A DNA stretch of 64,000 nt, taken from positions 25,512-89,511 of the forward strand of contig CAKQLP010000006.1 in NCBI GenBank assembly GCA_934254675.1, in the 5' to 3' direction. The stretch is from an uncultured Alphaproteobacteria bacterium. Lineage in GTDB: Bacteria; Pseudomonadota; Alphaproteobacteria; RF32; CAG-239. Made by a program: the position numbers and the translations under genes. Below the pieces are notes generated by a model. That model searched no databases. It worked only from the letters and a program-made list of their open reading frames with translations, and was not told the origin of the DNA. Positions 42,157-49,904 of the stretch are shown here, piece after piece (the first letter of the stretch is position 1; every line of letters starts with the position of its first letter).

Positions 42157-42808
42157 ATGATCACGATTGAACAATGTTCCGAATACAATGTTCGGGTAAT
42201 GAAAACACCTGATTTAAAAAATAAAATTCATGGCTATAATTTTTCCTATCCGGTAATGAATACAATAGATATTTGCGATTTATTTATATCTGGTGGTACT
42301 GCTGAAATTTCTATAAATGGCAAATCGAAGTCAATTTTTGCCTTTGATATGGAAAATAAAAAGCTAACAATTACCGAAAAAGGCAATAAAAAATCATATA
42401 TAATAGATAACTCTGAAGAACTCGGCGAAGTCATGATAAAATATTTTGAAGACCGTCAAGCTGAGATCCTTGAAAAGACACGCGAAACCAATTTAAAGAA
42501 AAGTAAATCTAAAGAAGGTAATCAAAACGCTAAAAAAGATGAAATTCCGAAAACTATAACAAAATCCTGATGAATTTTGTAATCTTGACGAATATATTGA
42601 GAAATATGGTAAATCGGCCGGAGAATATTTCTATTGGATTGTTAGGCGTGGTTGGATTTGCAGAATATCAATAGAAACAAAAAGAGCACTTGAACAAATA
42701 GGATATGATATTAATGATGCGGAGAAACGAGAAGAACATGGGGATAGTAGATTAGAAATGAAAGCTCGGATTAGAGAAAATATGCCTATGTTTCCGAAAA
42801 ACGACTGA
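42157..42808 (+). pseudogene. Unknown gene split by a +1 frameshift
   Basis: The first frame (42157-42570) gives 137 residues: a beta-rich part (NKIHGYNFSYPVMNTIDICD; GTAEISINGKSKSIFAFDME; KLTITEKGNKKSYIIDNSEE) and a charged helix. Near its end (about 42557, in an A-run) a shift of one base opens a second frame of about 80 codons without a start codon (EFCNLDEYIEKYGKSAGEYF, then KRALEQIGYDINDAEKREEH), ending at 42808. The whole looks like one ~218-residue protein broken by an indel, or a programmed shift. Family unknown. Inside the 52-bp inverted repeats, with a hairpin after the end. Confidence 0.55.
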
Positions 42809-42815
42809 TTAAAAG

Positions 42816-42850
42816 AACAGGAGAGACTTTATTTTATTATCTCTCCTGTT
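42816..42850 (+). terminator. Hairpin after frameshifted gene
   Basis: AACAGGAGAGA / TCTCTCCTGTT, an 11-bp perfect stem with a 13-base AT-rich loop. The T run is weak. Confidence 0.5.
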
Positions 42851-42940
42851 TCAAATATAATACAATCCTTTAATCCCGTGCTGATTTAATTTCTGAATAT
42901 AAAAAAGTTTTTGTCGTTGATGTCACAAACTTCAAAAATT

Positions 42941-42992
42941 AACCTTTAACATAGCACTGTCAAAGGTTGATCAATATCCATTAAGTGACATC
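42941..42992 (-). repeat. 52-bp inverted repeat, right copy
   Basis: Perfect inverted copy of 39147-39198, ending about 170 bases before the serine recombinase start. Confidence 0.9.
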
Positions 42993-43004
42993 GATGTCAC
43001 TTAA
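42981..43004. repeat. Perfect 24-bp palindrome
   Basis: Half-site TTAAGTGACATC followed by its exact complement. It straddles the outer edge of the right 52-bp repeat. Candidate recombinase or regulator binding site. Confidence 0.75.
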
Positions 43005-43123
43005 TCGTACAGTCGGCCTCATTTATTTTATAAATCAGGTTAATATATTGAAAAATCAGTAAAATATTAGTAAAAAAGTTGCAAGCGGGCTCATTTTTTT
43101 GCGTACATTCCCCAAATAACGCG

Positions 43124-43140
43124 ACATAATATTATTATGT
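43124..43140. promoter_or_regulatory. Palindrome upstream of serine recombinase
   Basis: ACATAATA-T-TATTATGT, perfect 8-base arms, 21 bases before the start codon. A likely operator for a repressor of the recombinase gene. Confidence 0.45.
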
Positions 43141-43161
43141 AAAAACAAAGGAGTAATGAAT

Positions 43162-44769
43162 ATGGCTAAGAAATACAGATATGCTAAAGCTGCACCATGC
43201 GTTCAGGCTGTCATTTTTGCACGCGTATCTACCAAAGAACAAGAACCAGGGGCTTCTCTAAAGGCTCAGAAAGAAGCAATGGAAGATTATTGTAACAAAA
43301 AGGGACTTCCTATTGTTCAGAAATATAAAGCGGTTGAAAGTTCCACCAATGGCAAACGTACAAAATTCAATGAAATGTTAGACTTTGTAAAAAAGCAGAA
43401 ACGCAAAACCGCGATTGTTGTCCATTGTATTGACCGTTTTCAAAGACGCTTCAATGAATGTGTGGAAGTTGAAGAGATTTTGTTGGATGATAAAACTGAC
43501 CTGCATTTTTGCAAAGAAAGGTTAATTCTCACTAAAAATAGTCCGTCTTCTGATATTATGCGTTGGGATATGGGCATTTTATCCGGCAAAATGTATGTGG
43601 CAAATCTGCGAGATAATGTTAACAGAGGTATGAATTATAACTGGTCGATTGGAAAATATCAGACAAAGGCTCCAGTTGGGTATTTGAATATTAACAAAGA
43701 CATTATTGTTGATTTAGAACGTGCACCTTTGGTTAAAAAGATGTTTGAGATGTATGCGACCGGACAATATTCCGTAAAACGCTTGCAAGAATTTGCCAAA
43801 GAAATGAATTTGTGTTCTTCTCATTCTAAAACAAATAAGCCATTAGGACGAGAAACCATATATGCGATGTTAAAAAATCCGTTTTATTATGGTGAAATGG
43901 TAATCCGTGGTGAAATTATGCCACATGCTTATGAACCTCTTATTTCAAAATCATTATATGATAAAGTTCAGGAAATACGTTCCGGTGGTAAAATACATAC
44001 AAAAATGCGAGAATATGCCGGAATTCCTTTTGTGTTTCGCGGATTGGTAAAATGTGCGGAATGTAACGGCACCATCTCATCAGAACAGCATTTTAAGAAA
44101 AGTGGCAGAAAATATACTTATTTGCGTTGTACACACTCAAACGGTTGTTGTCATCAAGGTCTGGTTAGCGAAAACCTTTTATTACAACAACTTGATGATG
44201 AAGTTTTTAGCAAAATCAGACTTAGCAAGAATATTTTAGAGCCTCTGAAAAAATGTGTGCAGAAAAAATTGCTTGAAGAATCCGAAGCAAATACCATTGT
44301 AAAACGCAAGATTACCGTGGAATTAAACAATCTTGAAGCTAAAGAAAGACGGGTTAAGGATTCATTTTTTGAGGGCGATATAACCAGAGAAGAATGGCTG
44401 GAAGAAAAAGCCATTATTGCCACCAAGAGAGAAGAACTACAACGAACAGCGGAAAAATATGCCGATATTAGCAAAGACATTCAAGTAACTGTTAATGAAA
44501 TTTTAGATATTGTGGCAACAGTTTCCGATATTATGAAAAAAGCTGATCCTACTCAGCAAAATAATCTGCTCGGATTAATCTTGAAAGATTGCTACTTAGA
44601 TGGTCAAAAGCTTGTATATACACTCAATAAACCTTTTGATAAGCTGATAAATCTGAAAAATAGTGACAATTGGTTTGAGTTTGATAAATCCGACGTGCCG
44701 GAATATGACAGACTCGCCAACCAAGTGCAAATGTATAAAATCAAAGCAGAAATGAATGCAGCGGAGTAA
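43162..44769 (+). CDS. Large serine recombinase
   Basis: 535 residues from the ATG at 43162, which has GGAG 8 bases upstream (an ATG two codons earlier is too close). The resolvase domain has the catalytic serine S23 (FARVSTKEQEPG) and the arginine-rich RMFQR-like element in HCIDRFQRRFNE. A Recombinase domain follows (NRGMNYNWSIGKYQTKAPVG; AMLKNPFYYGEMVIRGEIMP), then a zinc ribbon (VKCAECNGTISSEQHF with LRCTHSNGC) and a coiled coil. Such enzymes insert or excise elements by double-strand exchange at short sites, and some invert DNA. It sits just outside the 52-bp inverted repeats. Confidence 0.93.
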   Translation: MAKKYRYAKAAPCVQAVIFARVSTKEQEPGASLKAQKEAMEDYCNKKGLPIVQKYKAVESSTNGKRTKFNEMLDFVKKQKRKTAIVVHCIDRFQRRFNECVEVEEILLDDKTDLHFCKERLILTKNSPSSDIMRWDMGILSGKMYVANLRDNVNRGMNYNWSIGKYQTKAPVGYLNINKDIIVDLERAPLVKKMFEMYATGQYSVKRLQEFAKEMNLCSSHSKTNKPLGRETIYAMLKNPFYYGEMVIRGEIMPHAYEPLISKSLYDKVQEIRSGGKIHTKMREYAGIPFVFRGLVKCAECNGTISSEQHFKKSGRKYTYLRCTHSNGCCHQGLVSENLLLQQLDDEVFSKIRLSKNILEPLKKCVQKKLLEESEANTIVKRKITVELNNLEAKERRVKDSFFEGDITREEWLEEKAIIATKREELQRTAEKYADISKDIQVTVNEILDIVATVSDIMKKADPTQQNNLLGLILKDCYLDGQKLVYTLNKPFDKLINLKNSDNWFEFDKSDVPEYDRLANQVQMYKIKAEMNAAE

Positions 44770-44851
44770 GACTAGTGAAAATATCAAAATATTATTGAAT
44801 ATAAAAATATTCTTCGTAGAATAAGGTATGAAAACAGTTAAGAGGAATTCT

Positions 44852-47800
44852 ATGAAAGAACTATTACAGAAATATATTGAAAAATTAGATGGTAACACAC
44901 TACCGATATTGTTAAACAAGTTGATTAGAGCTGAATGTACCGCTTCTAATATTCCGTTGAATTCGGCTTATTGCACTCTACCTGATAGAGTTTGTATTAA
45001 AGATGGAGGGGCCGATGCTGTTTTGAATAATCTAACAAAAAATACTGATTTTTTATTTTCTAATAATATGGTATTTCAAGTCAAAGCGACACCTAGTTTT
45101 GATTTGCGTAAAGAAGTAGATAAGATTCATATCAGAGAACATATAAAGACTGGTGGAGCTTACGTATTATTCTGTAATAAATTACATTGTGAAGGATATA
45201 ATGCTGTAATTAAGGAAAATGAATTTAAAGAACAAATAGTCGAAACGTTAAATACCTCAGCAAAGAATGTTAATTTTAGATTATATGATCACTCTAAAAT
45301 TGCTTCTTGGGTTGATAAATACTATCCAGTCAAAATATGGTTACTGCGTACTATCGGAGAATTTAAAGACATATTTGAGGATTTTGAAATTTGGCAACTT
45401 GATAGAAGTTTGCAAAATCCTCTAAAGACAAATAGCAACATAGAAAAGTCAATTAAAGATATAAGTGATATTATTTGCTCAAACTCAATCATTCGCATAG
45501 AAGGGCAGTCAGGTATTGGAAAAACGAGACAACTGTTGGAAGCTGTCCGAATGTGTAAAGATATTCAGGATTTAGTTTTATACACAAAACATACGATAGA
45601 CTGTTTTCAGGATATATGTAATGTTGTAAATTTTTTAATAAGAGAAAAGCAAGAGGCTTTTATTATTTTAGATGATTGTCCTTTTGAGGAATTTACCAAA
45701 ATTAAGGATATGTTGAACAGATTTCCTAACAATATAACCTTTGTTTCTTTGGATTATGAAACAGAAAATAATGAAAATAAAAAGTCATTGATTTCATACG
45801 AACGAATAAACTTGTTGGCTGCAGACAATGAAGTAATAGAAGCTATACTCAAAGACAAATATAAAAATGTTGATGAAACCTATCTACAACATTTGACAGA
45901 GTGGTGCGGTCATAATCCGAGAATGGCGATAATTTTAAATAATGGTTTTATGGATTTTTCACGTCAAAGTGAAGAACTTGAACGAATGATTAAACCGCAC
46001 AGAATAGATGAAGCAACAAAAAATCTAAGCAATGTATTGGAAGTTTGTTCTCTTTTTAAAAATATTTATTATTCTCAAGAAGATGATAGTGAATTATTGA
46101 AATTAGCATCGCTTGCAGGACTATCAGAGGTTGAAACTATTAAATGTTTTAATAAATTGAAAAATACTTTAGGGGTTATACAAAAACGTTATGAGTATCA
46201 TTATGTTATTCCCAAAATATTAGCTTTTAGAATGATTTTTTCATGGCTAGACGATAGTACATCAATCCAAAGAAACAAATTGAATGAATTACCGGATAGA
46301 ATGAAACAATCATGTTATGAGCAATTAGCGTGTCTAAATGAATACCCACAAATCAGATCATTAGCAGAAAAATTAATAGTCCCTTTTGCTGAAAGAGAGA
46401 TGCTGAATTCCAAATTTGGTGCAGAATGTTTTTTAAGACTATCCAACATTGTCCCAGCTATCGCTTTAAGACAATTACAAGAAACATTTTCCAGCTTCTC
46501 TCATGATGATTATTTAAATTTGGAAAAGGGACGTAGAGCTATAGTGCGTAGTTTACAAGTTATAGCATTTCATAAAGAACATTTTAATGAAGCTGCTGAA
46601 ATAATGTTATCATTAGCTGATGCTGAAAATGAAAATTGGGGCAATAATGCAACTGGCGAGTTTATAGGTTTTTTTAAATTATATTTGGGAGGAACAACTT
46701 GCCCAGCTATAAACAGGTTGCCGGTTATTAGAAAGACGCTCTCTAATAAAGAGGATATCAATAAAATAAGAATTTGCCTACAAGCTTTAGATAAAGCTCT
46801 AACATTGGGGCATTTTGTACGGAGTTCAGGACCAGAAAAACAAGGAGCTATAAAATTAGAAGATTGGAAACCTAAAACAACGTATGATGTACAAATATAT
46901 GTAGCAGCTGTATTAGATATTTTGCAGAATATAATATACGATGAATCTTTTCCTTTAAGACAATATGCAAAAGATATTATAGGCCAAAATCTACGTATGG
47001 TTTTGCAGCATACAAATATTGATGATATCGTTTCTCGTTTGATTGGATTAGTAGAATTTGATGATTCTGGATGGGAAAAAGCTCGTATTTCATTAAATCA
47101 TTTTTATAAATTTGATATAGATAAACTTGAAATCAACAGTGATGATATAAAGAAAATAGATAAATTGGATAATATTTTATCTCCACATAACTTAGCAGAT
47201 AAAATTCGTTCTTATATTATATCTAAAGCTAATTGGAACTTTTATCATGGTGAAAAAAGTGATGAAGAATTTGTAGATGAAAACGCTCAATTATTAATAA
47301 ATGACGAGGATACATTGAAACTACTAATATCCGGCTTGAATGAAAACAATAATTATCATATTTTTTTATTAGGAAAAAAATTGGCAGAATATCTTCCTGA
47401 CGATAAAATCAAACAAATCATAGACAATTCTGTAGACACTATAAAATCAATACAGGAGACGAAACTTTTGAATGGTTGCAGTTTCTTATCTGGCTTATTA
47501 AGTGGTGTAAATGATGAAAAGTTAATTGATAATTATATAAAGACGTGGAACTCAACAAGAGAAACCGCAATCTTAATTTTAATGTCGTTCAGAGGATTAA
47601 AACGCAGCCATTTCCGTTATACACAATTGATTGATGTTATTAACAAATATGATTGGGATGAATATTTGTATTTTTATACACCTCTTGTTGGGAGATGTTC
47701 TTATATAGAAGAATATGAAGATGTATTTAATTTAGTTACTTCATTAGGGAAGAAAGATAATAAAGGTAGTTTGCAGGCTATAATTCAAATACTCCATAGT

Positions 47801-48550
47801 ATTTTGCGTGATAACAAGGAAATACCAGAAATATTAATGCAAATAACATCCGATATAACGAATGATTGGATACTATTAAAACAAGTAGGTAATAATGGTC
47901 TCTATGAGTATGAATGTAAAGAGTTATGGAATTATTGTTATGACAATATGTCAGACGATAAAAAATATAGTACTTTATCTAAAATGTTACAACATTTAGC
48001 TGATAGATATGAAAACGATATCTTTTTAAAATATTATGTAAGCGATTTAATTAAGGAAAAATTAGAGAAGCAGGATATCCTTACATTGCAAGCTATTTTT
48101 GACTATTGCTCTATGAATGACTATAATTTTATTTATTTTAATGTTTATTTATCTAATAACTTTGGTAGTAAGGAAAAATCATACATTGATAATTTTAGTT
48201 GGGATATTCTCAAGAGTTTTATAAATAAAAGTAAAGAATTTGGCCTTTTTGTTGCTAAGAACACCGCATTATTCGAAAAAGACAGTCTTAGTAATAATTT
48301 TAAAAACATTTTGAAAAATTATATAAATGATGAAGAAATGATGTCAGCTCTAAGAAGTAATATATATAACTTTTCCTGGACAGGAGAGGTTAGCAATTAC
48401 TATCTCAAGGTAAAAAAGGTTCTTACTTCTTTTTCAGAAGGCTCTGATGATTGTATTAAAAATTGGATTGATGATACAATTAAAGAGTTAGATAACGATA
48501 TAAAGCGAGAAAGAAGGAATGAAGAATTATTCAAATTAGGAATATTATAA
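44852..48550 (+). CDS. Nuclease-STAND NTPase, candidate anti-phage (Avs-like) protein
   Basis: 1,232 residues from the ATG at 44852 (AAGAGGAATTCT upstream). The N-terminal ~110 residues look like a PD-(D/E)xK nuclease: KDGGADAVLNN (D51, D55) then VFQVKAT (Q76-x-K78). A STAND/AAA-type NTPase follows with Walker A GQSGIGKT (218-225), Walker B AFIILDDCP (269-277) and WCGHNPRMAIIL, the counterpart of the GLPL motif. The remaining ~850 residues are helical repeats with no clear catalytic site, as in the sensor part of Avs proteins, which recognise phage proteins, oligomerise and degrade DNA. Alone in its unit, directly behind the serine recombinase. The defence role is inferred from architecture and island context. 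Confidence 0.75.
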   Translation: MKELLQKYIEKLDGNTLPILLNKLIRAECTASNIPLNSAYCTLPDRVCIKDGGADAVLNNLTKNTDFLFSNNMVFQVKATPSFDLRKEVDKIHIREHIKTGGAYVLFCNKLHCEGYNAVIKENEFKEQIVETLNTSAKNVNFRLYDHSKIASWVDKYYPVKIWLLRTIGEFKDIFEDFEIWQLDRSLQNPLKTNSNIEKSIKDISDIICSNSIIRIEGQSGIGKTRQLLEAVRMCKDIQDLVLYTKHTIDCFQDICNVVNFLIREKQEAFIILDDCPFEEFTKIKDMLNRFPNNITFVSLDYETENNENKKSLISYERINLLAADNEVIEAILKDKYKNVDETYLQHLTEWCGHNPRMAIILNNGFMDFSRQSEELERMIKPHRIDEATKNLSNVLEVCSLFKNIYYSQEDDSELLKLASLAGLSEVETIKCFNKLKNTLGVIQKRYEYHYVIPKILAFRMIFSWLDDSTSIQRNKLNELPDRMKQSCYEQLACLNEYPQIRSLAEKLIVPFAEREMLNSKFGAECFLRLSNIVPAIALRQLQETFSSFSHDDYLNLEKGRRAIVRSLQVIAFHKEHFNEAAEIMLSLADAENENWGNNATGEFIGFFKLYLGGTTCPAINRLPVIRKTLSNKEDINKIRICLQALDKALTLGHFVRSSGPEKQGAIKLEDWKPKTTYDVQIYVAAVLDILQNIIYDESFPLRQYAKDIIGQNLRMVLQHTNIDDIVSRLIGLVEFDDSGWEKARISLNHFYKFDIDKLEINSDDIKKIDKLDNILSPHNLADKIRSYIISKANWNFYHGEKSDEEFVDENAQLLINDEDTLKLLISGLNENNNYHIFLLGKKLAEYLPDDKIKQIIDNSVDTIKSIQETKLLNGCSFLSGLLSGVNDEKLIDNYIKTWNSTRETAILILMSFRGLKRSHFRYTQLIDVINKYDWDEYLYFYTPLVGRCSYIEEYEDVFNLVTSLGKKDNKGSLQAIIQILHSILRDNKEIPEILMQITSDITNDWILLKQVGNNGLYEYECKELWNYCYDNMSDDKKYSTLSKMLQHLADRYENDIFLKYYVSDLIKEKLEKQDILTLQAIFDYCSMNDYNFIYFNVYLSNNFGSKEKSYIDNFSWDILKSFINKSKEFGLFVAKNTALFEKDSLSNNFKNILKNYINDEEMMSALRSNIYNFSWTGEVSNYYLKVKKVLTSFSEGSDDCIKNWIDDTIKELDNDIKRERRNEELFKLGIL

Positions 48551-48590
48551 AAGTATAGATAACTAAATGAATAGTGGTGCTTTATAAAAA

Positions 48591-48608
48591 GAGGTCCAAA
48601 AGGACCTC
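48591..48608. terminator. Terminator between convergent genes
   Basis: GAGGTCC-AAAA-GGACCTC. The T run is better on the minus strand (SinR-like gene), but the hairpin also lies 40 bases past the STAND gene. Confidence 0.75.
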
Positions 48609-48613
48609 CTTTG

Positions 48614-48883
48614 TCATATATTTTTTCTCAGCCAATCAGACTGATTTTCTTTCAATCCCCTCCAAGCTCCCTGATTGCCAGATTTTGCTACAAGCAATTT
48701 GTCATTATAGTCAATATATTTAACTAAATGATTTCTTACTTCAGTAGCAGATAAAGAGGACTTAATTAACCAACAAGATTCTAACACATGTGCCCAAGTA
48801 CCATAAGATTTTATGGCCTCGAATAATCTGTCGTAATTTTTGCCTGGAGCAATTAGATCGTAATTTATAATATATGTGTTCAT
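48614..48883 (-). CDS. SinR-like (Cas2/VapD-fold) small protein
   Basis: An 89-residue protein. It opens MNTYIINYDLIAPGKNYDRL, then LFEAIKSYGTWAHVLESCWL, the usual ferredoxin-like pattern of the SinR family, distantly related to Cas2 and VapD. It ends LKENQSDWLRKNI. Some relatives cut RNA or DNA, but many have no tested activity. No CRISPR array or cas1 is present, so it is not an adaptation Cas2. It sits beside the STAND gene, converging on it. The ribosome site is weak. Confidence 0.8.
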   Translation of the reverse strand: MNTYIINYDLIAPGKNYDRLFEAIKSYGTWAHVLESCWLIKSSLSATEVRNHLVKYIDYNDKLLVAKSGNQGAWRGLKENQSDWLRKNI

Positions 48884-48915
48884 TTATTTTCTTTCATAAA
48901 TCTGGAGAAAAGGTC

Positions 48916-48935
48916 GGGCAACAAATTTGCTGCCC
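48916..48935 (-). terminator. Hairpin after 44-residue gene
   Basis: GGGCAACAAATTTGCTGCCC, one internal mismatch. On the minus strand it is followed by a short T-rich run (CCTTTTCT). Confidence 0.5.
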
Positions 48936-48943
48936 TTCCCAAT

Positions 48944-49078
48944 TTATCTGCAAGGGACTAAAAAACGAAAAGCTTCCTTTCCGTAGGTTTCTGCATATAA
49001 AATTCGACCACATTTATGGTGAATTTTTTTTACAAAAATCCAACGAAATCCCTTTGGAGCAGGCTTTAATTGAGCCAT
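48944..49078 (-). CDS. Very small basic protein
   Basis: A 44-residue frame from the ATG at 49078, which follows TGGAGAAAACAA. The peptide opens MAQLKPAPKGFRWIFVKKIH and then has RILYAETYGKEAFRFLVPC before the stop. The arrangement (Pro-rich start, K/R-G-F-x-W-x-F, then YGxEAFxFLV) looks like a real conserved small protein rather than a chance frame. Function unknown; the basic, aromatic composition suggests nucleic-acid or protein binding. An upstream ATG at 49108 has no ribosome site. A small hairpin follows the stop. Confidence 0.55.
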   Translation of the reverse strand: MAQLKPAPKGFRWIFVKKIHHKCGRILYAETYGKEAFRFLVPCR

Positions 49079-49227
49079 TTGTTTTCTCCAAAAATGTTGT
49101 GTTTCCATTTTGGACTTGATTTTATAAAAAACTGTATATAAAATTAGATTGTGATTTTAAGTAACTTTAATACAGTTATTTATAAAAGGCGGCAAGGTAA
49201 TGGAAACAAAACCTTGTCGTCAAACTT

Positions 49228-49572
49228 TTAAAATGGAAGATCCTCTTCTTCAATATCTGATGGTACATAACCTTCCATTCGCGTTTTTATTAGAGCATAA
49301 ACACCTTTTTTCCCTTCTACACTTTTAATTTTTGCATTTTTCTCTTTTGACATACTGTACAGTTTAACAGTTATTTGCCTTTTGGTCTTGCCTTCTTTAT
49401 CAACTTCCTTAAATTTCCGATAATAGCCGACGGTTATTTCATCAATAGATAATTCACGTTGAGCTATCTCAAATAATTCTAAAATCCTAGTGGCAAAAGC
49501 ATCAATATTAATCCCATCCTTAATTCTTTGCGGAAGGTCATTTATCGAAGATAAGTCAAATATGTCACTCAT
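49228..49572 (-). CDS. Winged-helix-like protein with SSB-like C-terminal tail
   Basis: A 114-residue protein. Residues about 22-98 look like a winged helix (ILELFEIAQRELSIDEITVG, ITVKLYSMSKEKNAKIKSVE, KKGVYALIKTRMEGY). The last residues, DIEEEDLPF, closely resemble the acidic-Pro-Phe tip of single-stranded DNA-binding protein, which docks SSB partners such as RecO, PriA and exonuclease I. It could recruit or block replication and repair proteins for the island, but that is inference. The gene has a good ribosome site (GGAGAATTTAA) and lies last before attR, transcribed inward. Confidence 0.6.
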   Translation of the reverse strand: MSDIFDLSSINDLPQRIKDGINIDAFATRILELFEIAQRELSIDEITVGYYRKFKEVDKEGKTKRQITVKLYSMSKEKNAKIKSVEGKKGVYALIKTRMEGYVPSDIEEEDLPF

Positions 49573-49839
49573 TTAAATTCTCCAAAAATTGCTTTTCATA
49601 CGCTAAAAATACATCCGCAATATGCTGTTGTCAATAAGAAAATTGCAGTTTGTTGTGGTATTTTTACATATTTTTATGTATTTTTACATTTTCTGATAAT
49701 CAAAATTTGTTACATTTTTTGTTTGCCGCTTGTACTTTTATAAATTTTTTAGAGATTCGTCCGAAGTCGTTTATTAAATCTAGTTTAAATTTCGAATCGG
49801 TATTTTTCAGTCTTTCAGCTCGTAAATTGCGAGCAAAGC
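49573..49839. other. Island right end, no gene seen
   Basis: AT-rich. A run of related T-rich units (TTTTTACAT, TTTTTATGTA, TTTTTACAT at about 49660-49692) may be regulatory. A short hairpin, GCTCG-TAAATT-GCGAGC (about 49818-49834), sits just before attR. Confidence 0.5.
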
Positions 49840-49880
49840 ATCACCAATACAAACGGCAGGTATAAAAACCTGCCGTTTTT
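49840..49880 (+). repeat. attR: 41-bp direct repeat
   Basis: Identical to 38640-38680. It carries the last seven bases of tRNA-Glu and the terminator hairpin but no tRNA body, so it marks the far junction. Confidence 0.92.
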
Positions 49881-49904
49881 GATAGTTCTTACAGAATGTT
49901 CGGA

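Larger units (their letters stand above)
38640..49880. mobile_element. Integrative genomic island in tRNA-Glu (11.2 kb)
   Basis: Bounded by perfect 41-bp direct repeats of the tRNA-Glu 3' end and its terminator. Contents: a GC-rich RNA candidate, a small basic protein, a Fic protein, a frameshifted gene, a large serine recombinase, a nuclease-STAND NTPase, a SinR/Cas2-like protein, a 44-residue protein and a protein with an SSB-like tail. Noncoding share and AT content are higher than in the flanks. No tyrosine integrase is present, although such enzymes usually make att repeats of this kind in tRNA genes; the serine recombinase may do the job or may be a later arrival. Confidence 0.88.

Noticed and set aside
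38902..42968. Hairpins with AAC...GTT ends considered as integron attC sites
   Set aside because: The flanks do not fit RYYYAAC and GTTRRRY at both ends, no integron integrase is present, and the arms are fully symmetric.
48614..48883. Cas2-like protein considered as part of a CRISPR system
   Set aside because: No cas1, no repeat-spacer array and no other cas gene. The pattern fits the SinR family.
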